Shown here: piece after piece, positions 15,499-23,903 of the stretch
How the letters are laid out: every line of letters begins with the position of its first letter
Numbering within the stretch: the stretch's first letter is position 1
Source of the DNA: Roseicella sp. DB1501
Lineage (GTDB): Bacteria > Pseudomonadota > Alphaproteobacteria > Acetobacterales > Acetobacteraceae
DNA length: 64,000 nucleotides
Reading direction: 5' to 3'
Assembly: GCF_013112485.1 (NCBI RefSeq)
Contig: NZ_JABFHG010000016.1
Coordinates: 48,230-112,229 of the forward strand
Program-made: the position numbers and the translations under genes
The notes under the pieces: model-generated
What the model was told of the DNA's origin: nothing
The model's input: only the letters and a program-made list of their open reading frames with translations
The model's database searches: none

Positions 15499-16842
15499 AT
15501 GCGTACCCCCTCTTTGCCTGCTTTGCTGGCCGCACTGGTGGTGGCCATGCCAACCGCCGTGACAACGGCCCATGCCCGCGACGCGACTCATCGGTCGGCG
15601 GCCCCTCTTCCGGGTAGCACCCTCCGGGTCGCCTCACCGGAAGCCGCCGTGACGCTTGCGCTGGAGCGCTCGCCAACGTTGGGTGCGGCGCAGGCGGCGG
15701 TCCGCGCAAGCCGGGGTGAGGAACTCCAGGCCGGGCTGCGACCGAACCCTGAGCTCCAACTCAGCAACCAGAACAATAGCGGCTCGGGCCCATACCGGGG
15801 CGGACGCCCGCTGGAGACAAGCGCCGGCCTGTCCCAGCGGCTCGAGATCGGCGGCCAGCGCGCCGCTCGAACTACGGTGGCCGCCCGCGACGTGATCCTT
15901 GCCGGGCACGACCTGGCCGCCGCACGGCTCGACCTGGTGCGCGATGTCCGCACGGCATACGCCCAGGCCATCGCGGCGCGGCGCGCCGTGGACATCGAGC
16001 AGGAACGCCAGCGTCTTGCCGAGGAGGTATTGCGGGCGACGCGCGAACGGGTGAATGCCGGCCGCGAAGCGCCGGCGCAACAACTGCGCGCAGAATCCGC
16101 GTTGTCTACTGCCTCGATCGCGCGGGACCGGGCACAGCGGGAAGCGACAGTGGCGCGTCGCGGGCTGGCGGTTCTCCTCGCCGCAGAGGACGTCGAGCTC
16201 GTCGGCCGTACCGCTGATACCTGGTTTACGGAGATTGGCCCGGCCCCAGCCGTCAACGGTCGACGTCCAACCAACAACCCGGACTATGCCCGGCTTGATG
16301 ATGCCGTCTCACGCGCCCGTGCAGCCCTGGACCTGGAGCGACGGCGGGCCACCCCAGATGTTACCCTGAACGGGTCCGTTAGCCAGTACCGCGAGGCGTC
16401 TGCGACCGCGAGGGACACTGCCTTCGTGGTGGGCCTGTCCGTGCCGCTGCAGCTGTTCGACCGGAACCAGGGCAACATCGCGCGCGCCGGCGCCGATCTG
16501 ACCCGCATCGAGCTGGCGAGCCAGCAGGCACGCCGGACGCTCGAAGCCTCGCTGGCAGACGCCGGCCAGCGTTACGAGGCCGCTTGGCACGAGGCTGACG
16601 CCCTGCGTCGCACCGCGCTGCCGGCGGCGGAGCGCGCGTTTGGCTATGCCCGCGAAGGCTACCGCGAGGGCAAGTTCTCTTTCCTTGAGGTGCTTGATGC
16701 ACAGCGCACCCTGTTCGAGGCACGCGGCCAGCTGAACGACGTGCTGCGAGAGCTCCATACCCGCCGTGCCGAGGTGGACCGCTTAAGTGGCGGCCCGCTG
16801 ATCGGTCCCATGCAACCTAACAGCCCAGGAGGCCGGCCATGA
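15499..16842 (+). CDS. czcC: Outer-membrane factor of CzcCBA efflux
   Basis: A 447-residue TolC-family protein. The signal peptide ends near THA-RDA (about residue 26), followed by the duplicated coiled-coil helices of the family (EAAVTLALERSPTLGAAQA at the start of the first). It forms the outer-membrane channel for the RND pump encoded two genes downstream. ATG 15499 is chosen because the signal sequence starts there. It overlaps czcB by 4 bp. Confidence 0.92.
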   Translation: MRTPSLPALLAALVVAMPTAVTTAHARDATHRSAAPLPGSTLRVASPEAAVTLALERSPTLGAAQAAVRASRGEELQAGLRPNPELQLSNQNNSGSGPYRGGRPLETSAGLSQRLEIGGQRAARTTVAARDVILAGHDLAAARLDLVRDVRTAYAQAIAARRAVDIEQERQRLAEEVLRATRERVNAGREAPAQQLRAESALSTASIARDRAQREATVARRGLAVLLAAEDVELVGRTADTWFTEIGPAPAVNGRRPTNNPDYARLDDAVSRARAALDLERRRATPDVTLNGSVSQYREASATARDTAFVVGLSVPLQLFDRNQGNIARAGADLTRIELASQQARRTLEASLADAGQRYEAAWHEADALRRTALPAAERAFGYAREGYREGKFSFLEVLDAQRTLFEARGQLNDVLRELHTRRAEVDRLSGGPLIGPMQPNSPGGRP

Positions 16843-18089
16843 AAACGACCCGTTTCACCACCCTGACCGGCCTGGCCGTTAGCGCGATGCTGGTCGGCGC
16901 CGTCGCTGGCGTTGGTATCCGCCCGGTCGATGCTACCCTGCATGCGTTTTGGACACGACCGCCTGCCGCAACGGTAGCAGAAGAGAAAGAAGCGGGGGAG
17001 GCCAGCCGAGAGCGCGGTGGCGAGCAGCACGCCGAAGGCGAGGTGCATCTGACCGCCGAGCAGATCGAGGCGGCTGGCATCCAGCTGGTCGAAGTCAGCG
17101 GCGGCACGATTGCCCGTCATGTGACGGTGCCCGGCACCGTCACGGCCAGTGCGGATCGTCTGGCCCGGGTGCCGGCGCGCGTGGCGGGGACGGTGACGGA
17201 GCTGCGCCGGCGGCTGGGCGACACCGTGGCCAGTGGCGACGTGCTGGCCGTGGTGGAAAGCCGCGAAATTGCCGAGGCCAAGGCCGGCTATCTGGCGGCG
17301 CTGCGCACCGAAGCCCTGGCGCGTACAACGGCCGACCGGGAACGCCGGCTATGGGAGCGGAAAATCTCGGCGGAACAGGATTTCCTGAAAGCCCGCACCG
17401 ATGCCGAGGAGGCGCGCATCCAGCTCGACCTTTCCCGCGCCAGGCTGTCGGCGCTGGGGCTCGGTGCACAGGAGATCACTGCGCTCCCGGGGCAGCCAAC
17501 CGAGGCGCTCCGACGCCAGGAGGTACGCGCCACCTTGGCGGGACGCGTCACTGACCGCCGCATTGATGTAGGCGCCTCCGTGACACCGGAGACGGAAGCC
17601 TTTGTGGTGGCCGATCTTTCTGTCGTCTGGGTCGAGATGACGATCTCTGCCAGCGACCTGGCTTTCCTGCAGGAAGGTCAGACGGTTTTGGTCACCGGTG
17701 CGGGCGTGGAGCAGCCGCGGGAAGGGCGCATCATCTTCGTCAGCCCAGTGCTGGACACGCAGACCCGTACGGCGCGGGCCGTGGCTGAGCTGCCTAATGC
17801 GGACACGGCTTGGCGGCCCGGTGCCTTTGTGGCCGCCGCGATCGCGGCCGAAGAACAGCCCGTCGAGCGGCGGGTGCCGCTTGAATCGCTACAGACCGTC
17901 GAGGCAGAGACGGTCGTGTTTGTGCGCACCGAAGAAGGCTTTGAGAAACGCAAGGTCACCCTGGGCCGGCGCGATGAGCGCGTGGCGGAGGTACTTTCGG
18001 GCCTGGAGCCGGGCGAGCAGGTCGCCGCAGCAGGCAGCTTCATCCTGAAAGCTGAACTCGGCAAGTCCGACGCCGAGCACGAAGATTGA
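16839..18089 (+). CDS. czcB: Periplasmic adaptor of CzcCBA efflux
   Basis: A 416-residue membrane-fusion (HlyD/RND adaptor) protein. N-terminal anchor at 8-28, an acidic linker with two histidines, lipoyl/barrel-sandwich halves around residues 95-150 and 225-260 (VPARVAGTVTELRR), a coiled coil between them, and a beta-barrel. It bridges CzcA and CzcC and may hand metal to the pump. ATGA overlap with czcC; 10 bp from czcA. Confidence 0.92.
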   Translation: MKTTRFTTLTGLAVSAMLVGAVAGVGIRPVDATLHAFWTRPPAATVAEEKEAGEASRERGGEQHAEGEVHLTAEQIEAAGIQLVEVSGGTIARHVTVPGTVTASADRLARVPARVAGTVTELRRRLGDTVASGDVLAVVESREIAEAKAGYLAALRTEALARTTADRERRLWERKISAEQDFLKARTDAEEARIQLDLSRARLSALGLGAQEITALPGQPTEALRRQEVRATLAGRVTDRRIDVGASVTPETEAFVVADLSVVWVEMTISASDLAFLQEGQTVLVTGAGVEQPREGRIIFVSPVLDTQTRTARAVAELPNADTAWRPGAFVAAAIAAEEQPVERRVPLESLQTVEAETVVFVRTEEGFEKRKVTLGRRDERVAEVLSGLEPGEQVAAAGSFILKAELGKSDAEHED

Positions 18090-18099
18090 GGGCCCGGTC

Positions 18100-21000
18100 A
18101 TGATCGAACGTCTGATTGCCTTCTCCATCGCGCGTCGCTGGCTGGTCGTGCTGGGCACGCTGGTCGTGGCCGCGCTTGGGATCGGCGCGCTGAACCGGTT
18201 GCCGATCGACGCGGTGCCCGACATCACCAATGTGCAGGTGCAGATCAACACGGTCGCGCCGGCGCTGGCTCCCGCGCAGGTCGAAAAGCAGGTGACGTTT
18301 CCGGTGGAGACGGCGATGGCGGGCATTCCAGGTCTGCACGCGACCCGCTCGATCTCCCGCAACGGCTTTTCGCAGGTCACGGTGATCTTCGAGGACGGTA
18401 CCGACATCTATTTTGCCCGCCAGCAGGTCACCGAGCGGCTGCGTGAGGCGGACGAGGCCCTGCCGCCCGGGGCCCAGCCGCGAGTGGGTCCGGTCACCAC
18501 CGGCCTCGGCGAAATCTATATGTGGGCGGTCGAGTATGCCCCGGCCGGCGACCCGGCGCGGCCGGCGCCGCGCGATGGCCAGCCTGGCTGGCAGGGCGAT
18601 GGGACTTACCTGACGCCGGAGGGTGAGCGTTTGCGCGAGCCCGCGCAGCGCCTCGCCTATTTGCGGACCGTACAGGACTGGATCATCCGGCCGCAGATTC
18701 GCAACGTGCCGGGGGTCGCCGGGGTGGACGGCATCGGCGGCTATATCAAGCAGTACCATGTCCGACCGGATCCGCAGCGCTTGCTCGGTCTCGGCCTGAC
18801 CTTCCGCGAACTGATTGAAGCGCTGGAGCGCAACAACACGGCGATCGGCGCCGGCTATGTGGAGCGCGGCGGCGAGGGCTTCGTGGTGCGCGCCGATGCG
18901 CGCATCACGAGCTTGGAGGAAATTCGCGACGTGGTGGTCGCCACCCGGGCAGGCACCCCGATCCGGCTGCGGGACGTGGCAACCATCGAGCTCGGCCAGG
19001 AGATGCGGACGGGCAGCGCCAGCCATGACGGCGAGGAGGTGGTCGTCGGGACCGCCTTGATGCTGCTAGGTAGCAACAGCCGTACCGTCTCGGCGGCGGT
19101 CGATGCCAAGATGCAGGTGGTGGTGCGTACTTTGCCGCCCGGGGTGCGGGTGCAGACGGTCCTCAACCGCACGACGCTGGTGGAGGCGACCATCCACACG
19201 GTGGCCAAGAACCTGGCGGAAGGCGCCTTGCTGGTCATCGCGGTGCTGTTTTTGCTGCTCGGCAACCTGCGCGCCGCCCTGATCACCGCCGCCGTGATCC
19301 CGGTCACCATGCTCCTGACCGCGACCGGCATGCTGAAAGCAGGACTGTCGGCCAATCTGATGAGCTTGGGCGCGCTGGATTTCGGACTGATCGTGGACGG
19401 CGCCGTCATCATCGCGGAAAACAGCCTGCGTCACCTCGCCGAACGTCAGGAGCATGCCGGCCGGGTCCTGACCAGGCGCGAGCGGCTGGAGACCGTGCAG
19501 GTCTCAGCGGCGGAGATGGTGCGCCCGTCCGTGTTTGGCCAGGCGATCATCATCCTGGTCTACGTCCCGATGCTGACCTTTACCGGGGTGGAGGAAAAAA
19601 TGTTTGCGCCGATGGCGCTGACAGTGATGATCGCGCTCGTGGTGGCGTTCCTTCTGTCTTTGACGTTCGTGCCAGCCGCGGTGGCCTTGGTCATCAGCGG
19701 GCGGGTGCAGGAGCAGGAAAACTGGTTGGTCCGCCGGCTGAAGTCGTCGTACACGCCGGCGCTCCAGCGATCGGTCAGCCGCCCCCTGCCCTTCATTCTT
19801 GGCGCCACGGCTTTGTTCGGCCTGTCGCTGCTGCTGTTCACGCGGCTCGGCCAGGAGTTCACCCCGACCCTGGACGAGCGCAATCTCTTGGTCCAGGCGG
19901 TCCGCATCCCAAGCACGGGCCTAGCGCAGTCGCAGGCCATGCAGCTGAGGATTGAGCGCACCCTGTCGCGTTTCCCTGAAGTCGCCTTCGTCTTTTCCAA
20001 AACGGGTACGGCGGAGGTTGCGACCGACCCGATGCCGCCGAATATCTCCGATACGTTCATCATGTTGAAGCCAAAGGAGGAGTGGCCGGATCCGTCGCTG
20101 ACGAAAGACGAGCTGGTCGAGCGTCTCTCGGCAGCAGTGAGCAAGCTGCCCGGCAATGCCTATGAGTTCACTCAGCCGATCCAGATGCGGTTCAACGAGC
20201 TGATCGCTGGGGTACGGGGCGATCTGGCGATCAAGGTATTCGGCGACGAGTTCGAGCCGATGCTGGCGACTGCAAACCGCATCGCCGGCATCCTGCGGGA
20301 GACCCAGGGTGCCGCCGATGTACGGGTCGAGCAGGCCAGCGGCCTGCCCTTCCTCGATATTCGTGTTGACCGAGCAGCAGCGGCCCGGCGAGGGCTGGCC
20401 GCCGCCGATGTGCAGGAGGTGGTGGCGGTGGCTGTAGGTGGCCGGCCGGCCGGCCTCGTGTTTGAGGGTGACCGGCGCTTTGACATCGTGGTGCGCCTTT
20501 CGGATGCGATCCGGGGCGATCTGGAAGCACTGCGGAACCTGCCCGTGCCGCTGCCGACCTCCAACGGCCAGGCAGCCAGCGTGCCCTTGCGGGATGTGGC
20601 CAGCTTCGCCTTCTCCGAAGGCCCGAATCAAGTGAGCCGCGAGAACGGCAAGCGCCGCATCGTGGTCCAGGCCAATGCCCGTGGCCGCGACATCGGTTCG
20701 CTGGTGGCAGAAGTCCAGGAGCGTGTCACTGCCGACGTCAGGCTGCCGGCCGGCTATTTCCTCGAATGGGGTGGACAGTTCGAGAATCTGGCCGCGGCGC
20801 GGTCCCGACTGATGCTCGTTATCCCGGTGGTGTTCGCAGCCATCCTGATCCTACTGTACGGGGCATTAAGATCATGGCGCGATGCTGTGCTGGTTTATAG
20901 CGGCGTGCCACTGGCCCTGTCCGGCGGCATTCTGGCGCTATGGCTGCGCGACATGCCGTTTTCGGTCTCGGCCGCCGTGGGCTTCATTGCTCTATCCGGC

Positions 21001-21372
21001 GTGGCGGTTCTAAACGGGCTGGTCATGGTCTCCCGCATCCGCCAGCTCATGGCCGAGGGCATGCCGCATGCCCAGGCGGTGGTCGAAGGCGCCCTGACCC
21101 GGCTGCGGCCGGTGGTTATGACGGCGCTGGTTGCTTCCCTCGGCTTCGTGCCGATGGCGATCGCCACCGGCACCGGCGCCGAGGTGCAAAAGCCGCTCGC
21201 CACCGTGGTGATCGGCGGACTGATCAGCGCCACGGTGCTGACGCTGCTGGTCCTTCCCGCGCTGCATATCCGCCTTGGCGCCGGCGTTGTCCGGCGCCCG
21301 GAGGAGGAGGAAGCACCTCCAATCGTTCGGCCCACCACGCCGGCGGCTCACGCGTCGGAATACGCAGACTAA
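18100..21372 (+). CDS. czcA: Heavy-metal RND efflux pump, CzcA family
   Basis: A 1090-residue inner-membrane proton/cation antiporter of the HME-RND class. The N-terminus MIERLIAFSIARRWLVV, the proton-relay helix DFGLIVDGAVIIAEN from residue 427, and two large periplasmic loops are complete. The DFGxxxDGA pattern fits divalent cation pumps (Co/Zn/Cd) better than CusA-type Cu(I) pumps, though substrate cannot be fixed by eye. A Pro/Arg-rich insert lies near residues 148-168 of the first periplasmic loop. Confidence 0.93.
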   Translation: MIERLIAFSIARRWLVVLGTLVVAALGIGALNRLPIDAVPDITNVQVQINTVAPALAPAQVEKQVTFPVETAMAGIPGLHATRSISRNGFSQVTVIFEDGTDIYFARQQVTERLREADEALPPGAQPRVGPVTTGLGEIYMWAVEYAPAGDPARPAPRDGQPGWQGDGTYLTPEGERLREPAQRLAYLRTVQDWIIRPQIRNVPGVAGVDGIGGYIKQYHVRPDPQRLLGLGLTFRELIEALERNNTAIGAGYVERGGEGFVVRADARITSLEEIRDVVVATRAGTPIRLRDVATIELGQEMRTGSASHDGEEVVVGTALMLLGSNSRTVSAAVDAKMQVVVRTLPPGVRVQTVLNRTTLVEATIHTVAKNLAEGALLVIAVLFLLLGNLRAALITAAVIPVTMLLTATGMLKAGLSANLMSLGALDFGLIVDGAVIIAENSLRHLAERQEHAGRVLTRRERLETVQVSAAEMVRPSVFGQAIIILVYVPMLTFTGVEEKMFAPMALTVMIALVVAFLLSLTFVPAAVALVISGRVQEQENWLVRRLKSSYTPALQRSVSRPLPFILGATALFGLSLLLFTRLGQEFTPTLDERNLLVQAVRIPSTGLAQSQAMQLRIERTLSRFPEVAFVFSKTGTAEVATDPMPPNISDTFIMLKPKEEWPDPSLTKDELVERLSAAVSKLPGNAYEFTQPIQMRFNELIAGVRGDLAIKVFGDEFEPMLATANRIAGILRETQGAADVRVEQASGLPFLDIRVDRAAAARRGLAAADVQEVVAVAVGGRPAGLVFEGDRRFDIVVRLSDAIRGDLEALRNLPVPLPTSNGQAASVPLRDVASFAFSEGPNQVSRENGKRRIVVQANARGRDIGSLVAEVQERVTADVRLPAGYFLEWGGQFENLAAARSRLMLVIPVVFAAILILLYGALRSWRDAVLVYSGVPLALSGGILALWLRDMPFSVSAAVGFIALSGVAVLNGLVMVSRIRQLMAEGMPHAQAVVEGALTRLRPVVMTALVASLGFVPMAIATGTGAEVQKPLATVVIGGLISATVLTLLVLPALHIRLGAGVVRRPEEEEAPPIVRPTTPAAHASEYAD

Positions 21373-21393
21373 CAGCGTCAGAAGGAGGGCGAC

Positions 21394-21522
21394 GTGGGTT
21401 CAGGACATAGTCATAGGCGCGGCACGGAGTGCAAGCGACCAATGCTTATCGCCCTTACGCTGACGGCGACCTTTATGGTCGCCGTTACCTCCGTCGCCTC
21501 CTGTACCGCAAACAGCGATTGA
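21394..21522 (+). pseudogene. czcD: Truncated czcD stub (CDF exporter N-terminus)
   Basis: A GTG start behind GAAGGAGGG opens a 42-residue peptide beginning with GSGHSH and LIALTLTATFMVA, the N-terminus of CzcD-type CDF exporters. It then diverges and stops. The normal HxxxD metal-site helix and the rest of the protein are missing. It marks a junction where DNA downstream of czcA was replaced. Confidence 0.75.
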
Positions 21523-21599
21523 AGCTGCCATCGAGTGCGGCGAAGGCGCATCGTGCCGTTGGACAAAGCCCTCGAAAGCACTGAGAGATACCCGGCACC

Positions 21600-22502
21600 T
21601 CAACGCTTGTGAAAGCGCGGCGTCCAGCTCTCGGTCAGCGCCTCTTCTTCGTCCTGCTCGTCGTCATAAGTGTCGTCCCTGACGGTGCAGGTTAGCACCG
21701 TCAGCGTCCGTCCATAGCCGCCGAGGCCGATCACCTCTTCCCTGCCCCGCACCGACTGGCCACTCAGCCAGTCCGAGATGTCGATATCATCGTCATCGCG
21801 GCCGGCAGCCTGTACACGCTGCGCGTCGGCATTGAAGCGTGCCGTCAACGTACCGGCCGGTACGGGAGCACCCTTGCGCAACCAACGGATGTCCTTCAGC
21901 GACTTGATGCCTTCGGACAGGAAGGCGAACTCAACGATAGGTCCACTGCTGACGATGACCGCGATCGCACCCCGGCTTAGATCGGCATACCGGATAGCCG
22001 TGGCCGTCAGCGACGAGCAGCAGAGCTCCGATAGCTCCATAATCGCTTCAAGACCGTCGTCACGGCGGCGCATCTCGCGCTGAAACGGGTCGGTAGGCAT
22101 CAGCAGGCCGGAGGCGAAGTAGTCGGCTTCGCGCTCCATGACATCGTCGGAGGCGAAACCGGCATGGGACTGATGCATGCTGCCCGACGTTGGCACCAGT
22201 TGCTCGGCATGGCCTTCAATGAAGAAATGCCCGAGCTCATGGGCAATGCTGAATCGTTGATAGCCGACGCTCGGGATATGAGTGGAATAGTAGATACCAA
22301 AGTCATTTCCAAAACGCAGTAACATGCCGGAGACACCCGCGGCAGCATCCGGCTTGGCCTGAACAATGATGTCACGTGATGCAGCGAGTGCATCGATGTC
22401 GACTGGCAGCGAGTTCAGTCCCTCGTCTTCGAGAATCCGTTCGGCCTGGTTGATGATCGATCGGCGACGAAGGTCTGGATGCTTGGGTTTCGCGCCACTC
22501 AT
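21600..22502 (-). CDS. ImmA/IrrE-family metallopeptidase
   Basis: A 300-residue protein with the zinc-peptidase motif HELGH (88-92) and a downstream glutamate in MEREADYFASGLLMP. ImmA-type peptidases cleave partner repressors on stress or phage cues. Its ATG overlaps the stop of the XRE gene (ATGA), giving the classical repressor-peptidase pair. The C-terminal third is acidic (DDEQDEEE). It is divergent from the ubiquitin-like operon, so it is probably that operon's switch. Confidence 0.88.
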   Translation of the reverse strand: MSGAKPKHPDLRRRSIINQAERILEDEGLNSLPVDIDALAASRDIIVQAKPDAAAGVSGMLLRFGNDFGIYYSTHIPSVGYQRFSIAHELGHFFIEGHAEQLVPTSGSMHQSHAGFASDDVMEREADYFASGLLMPTDPFQREMRRRDDGLEAIMELSELCCSSLTATAIRYADLSRGAIAVIVSSGPIVEFAFLSEGIKSLKDIRWLRKGAPVPAGTLTARFNADAQRVQAAGRDDDDIDISDWLSGQSVRGREEVIGLGGYGRTLTVLTCTVRDDTYDDEQDEEEALTESWTPRFHKR

Positions 22503-22852
22503 GTCTCGTCTTTACGCCGGTTTTGGTTTCGCTCGGCCAAAAGCCGCAGCATTTCCTCGGCCAGAGGCCGATCCGCGCCACTGATATTCGCCATGTGGCG
22601 GAATAGGGGATCGCCGGCGCCTGCCATATCCGGGATGTCGACCCGGCCGAGCAGGTAATCCGTCGTCACCATCAGCGCGATGCCGAGGCGGCGCAGATTA
22701 TCGAACGAAGGCTTCCGCGCCCCCGATTCGAAATGGGCGATCGAGCTCGCTGGAAGCTTGGCGGTAGCGGCCAGCTCGCTCTGGCTCATCCCCTTCAGTT
22801 CGCGCGCGGCGCGCAGCCGGTCCTTGAAAATATCGGACTGGTCGGTGGTCAT
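22499..22852 (-). CDS. XRE-family repressor paired with ImmA
   Basis: A 117-residue protein with an N-terminal Cro/C1 helix-turn-helix at about 10-70 (KGMSQSELAATAKLPASSIA). A C-terminal tail may bind the peptidase. It is cotranslated with the ImmA gene. The divergent 133-bp region contains a palindrome over a sigma70-like promoter facing the ubiquitin-like genes, which fits a repressor relieved by ImmA cleavage. Confidence 0.88.
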   Translation of the reverse strand: MTTDQSDIFKDRLRAARELKGMSQSELAATAKLPASSIAHFESGARKPSFDNLRRLGIALMVTTDYLLGRVDIPDMAGAGDPLFRHMANISGADRPLAEEMLRLLAERNQNRRKDET

Positions 22853-22873
22853 GGCGTTTTCGGCATAAATTTC

Positions 22874-22902
22874 TTGTCGCTTTCGACATATATCGCTATA
22901 CT
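22874..22902 (+). promoter_or_regulatory. Promoter of the ubiquitin-like operon with overlapping palindrome
   Basis: TTGTCG (22874-22879), a 17-bp spacer and TATACT (22897-22902) form a good promoter for the genes starting at 22986. The palindrome TGTCG-CTTT-CGACA (22875-22888) covers the -35 element and is a likely XRE operator. Confidence 0.65.
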
Positions 22903-22985
22903 AGACATAGATGGCATGGCGAACCCGACAAGAGCAAGGGGGATGCCCGCTACAGGTGGCAAACCGTTACGGAAAGGTTGAAACT

Positions 22986-23519
22986 ATGGTTGATACGTCA
23001 CAGGATGAGATCGAGGACCTCGCCAGCACTGCCCTGGCGGGCCGGCGCCCCCGCGAGCACGGCCCGTACCGGGTGCTGTTCGGCAATGAGGAGCTCGCCT
23101 ACCGGCCCGCTATCATCGCGGATCCGGTGCCAACCGGGCAGCAGCTGCTGGATGCCGCAGGCGCGCACCCGGCGAGCGAGCATTCGGTGTTCCAGCTGCT
23201 GAGCAACGGCCTGCTGGAAGGGCTGCGACCGGATGAGACCACCGACCTGCGCGAACGGGGCATCGAGAAATTTCTGATTTTCCGTAATGACCGGTCTCTT
23301 CGGTTCGAGCTGGACGGCCGGCAGTTTGAATGGGGCGGCACGTTCATCTCGGGCCGGACGCTGAAGTCGCTTGCCGGCGTTGATCCCCAGACTTACGGCG
23401 TCTGGCTGGAGGTTCGCGGCGCGGATGACCGGCCGATCGGGGATAGCGAGATGGTGGATCTCGCCGCCCGTGGGGTGGAGCATTTCTTCACCGGCATCGT
23501 CCAGACCACGGAGGGCTGA
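22986..23519 (+). CDS. Multi-ubiquitin-like protein (two tandem Ubl domains)
   Basis: A 177-residue protein. After a 26-residue lead come two beta-grasp repeats: about 27-105 (starting YRVLFGNEEL) and 106-177 (starting LRFELDGRQF). It ends in TTEG, so a terminal glycine is already exposed. The order with E2 and JAB-E1 genes downstream matches bacterial ubiquitination-like operons with a multi-ubiquitin domain. It should be activated by the E1 and conjugated to a target not known here. The ATG at 22986 follows a GGAAAGG ribosome site. Confidence 0.8.
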   Translation: MVDTSQDEIEDLASTALAGRRPREHGPYRVLFGNEELAYRPAIIADPVPTGQQLLDAAGAHPASEHSVFQLLSNGLLEGLRPDETTDLRERGIEKFLIFRNDRSLRFELDGRQFEWGGTFISGRTLKSLAGVDPQTYGVWLEVRGADDRPIGDSEMVDLAARGVEHFFTGIVQTTEG

Positions 23520-23522
23520 TCG

Positions 23523-23903
23523 GTGACCGCCCTCCCCCTCAAATGCCGGCGGTATCTGACCGGGCGCGACATGCGCTTTGATGAAATCGAGGAAGGCGGC
23601 CAGAAGGCCGTCATCCTGCGCGGCGTGCCCCTGCCGGCTGGGCGCTTCGACGCTGCGGCGGCAGACATTCTGATTCTTCTGCCGGCGGGCTACCCGGACG
23701 TCGCCCCCGACATGTTCTATGCCCTGCCCTGGCTTCGCCTGGTGCCGGCGAATCGGTACCCCAACACCGCCGACCAGTCCTTCGTATTTGGCAGCCAGAA
23801 TTGGCAGCGCTGGTCTCGCCACAACGATGCGTGGCGCTCAGGGGTCGACGGCATCTGGACCATGGTGAAGCGCGTCGAGACGGCGTTGGCGGTGGCGGCA
23901 TGA
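23523..23903 (+). CDS. E2-like protein (prokaryotic E2 family E type)
   Basis: A 126-residue protein with an E2/UBC-like core: LPAGYPDVAPDMFYALPWL resembles the E2 Y-P-x-x-P-P segment, then WQRWSRHNDAW. The only cysteine is Cys8, before the fold, so the usual catalytic cysteine is absent and His in the WSRH motif lies near its place. It starts with GTG 3 bp after the Ubl stop and overlaps the E1 gene (ATGA). The E2 assignment rests on motif and context. Confidence 0.75.
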   Translation: MTALPLKCRRYLTGRDMRFDEIEEGGQKAVILRGVPLPAGRFDAAAADILILLPAGYPDVAPDMFYALPWLRLVPANRYPNTADQSFVFGSQNWQRWSRHNDAWRSGVDGIWTMVKRVETALAVAA

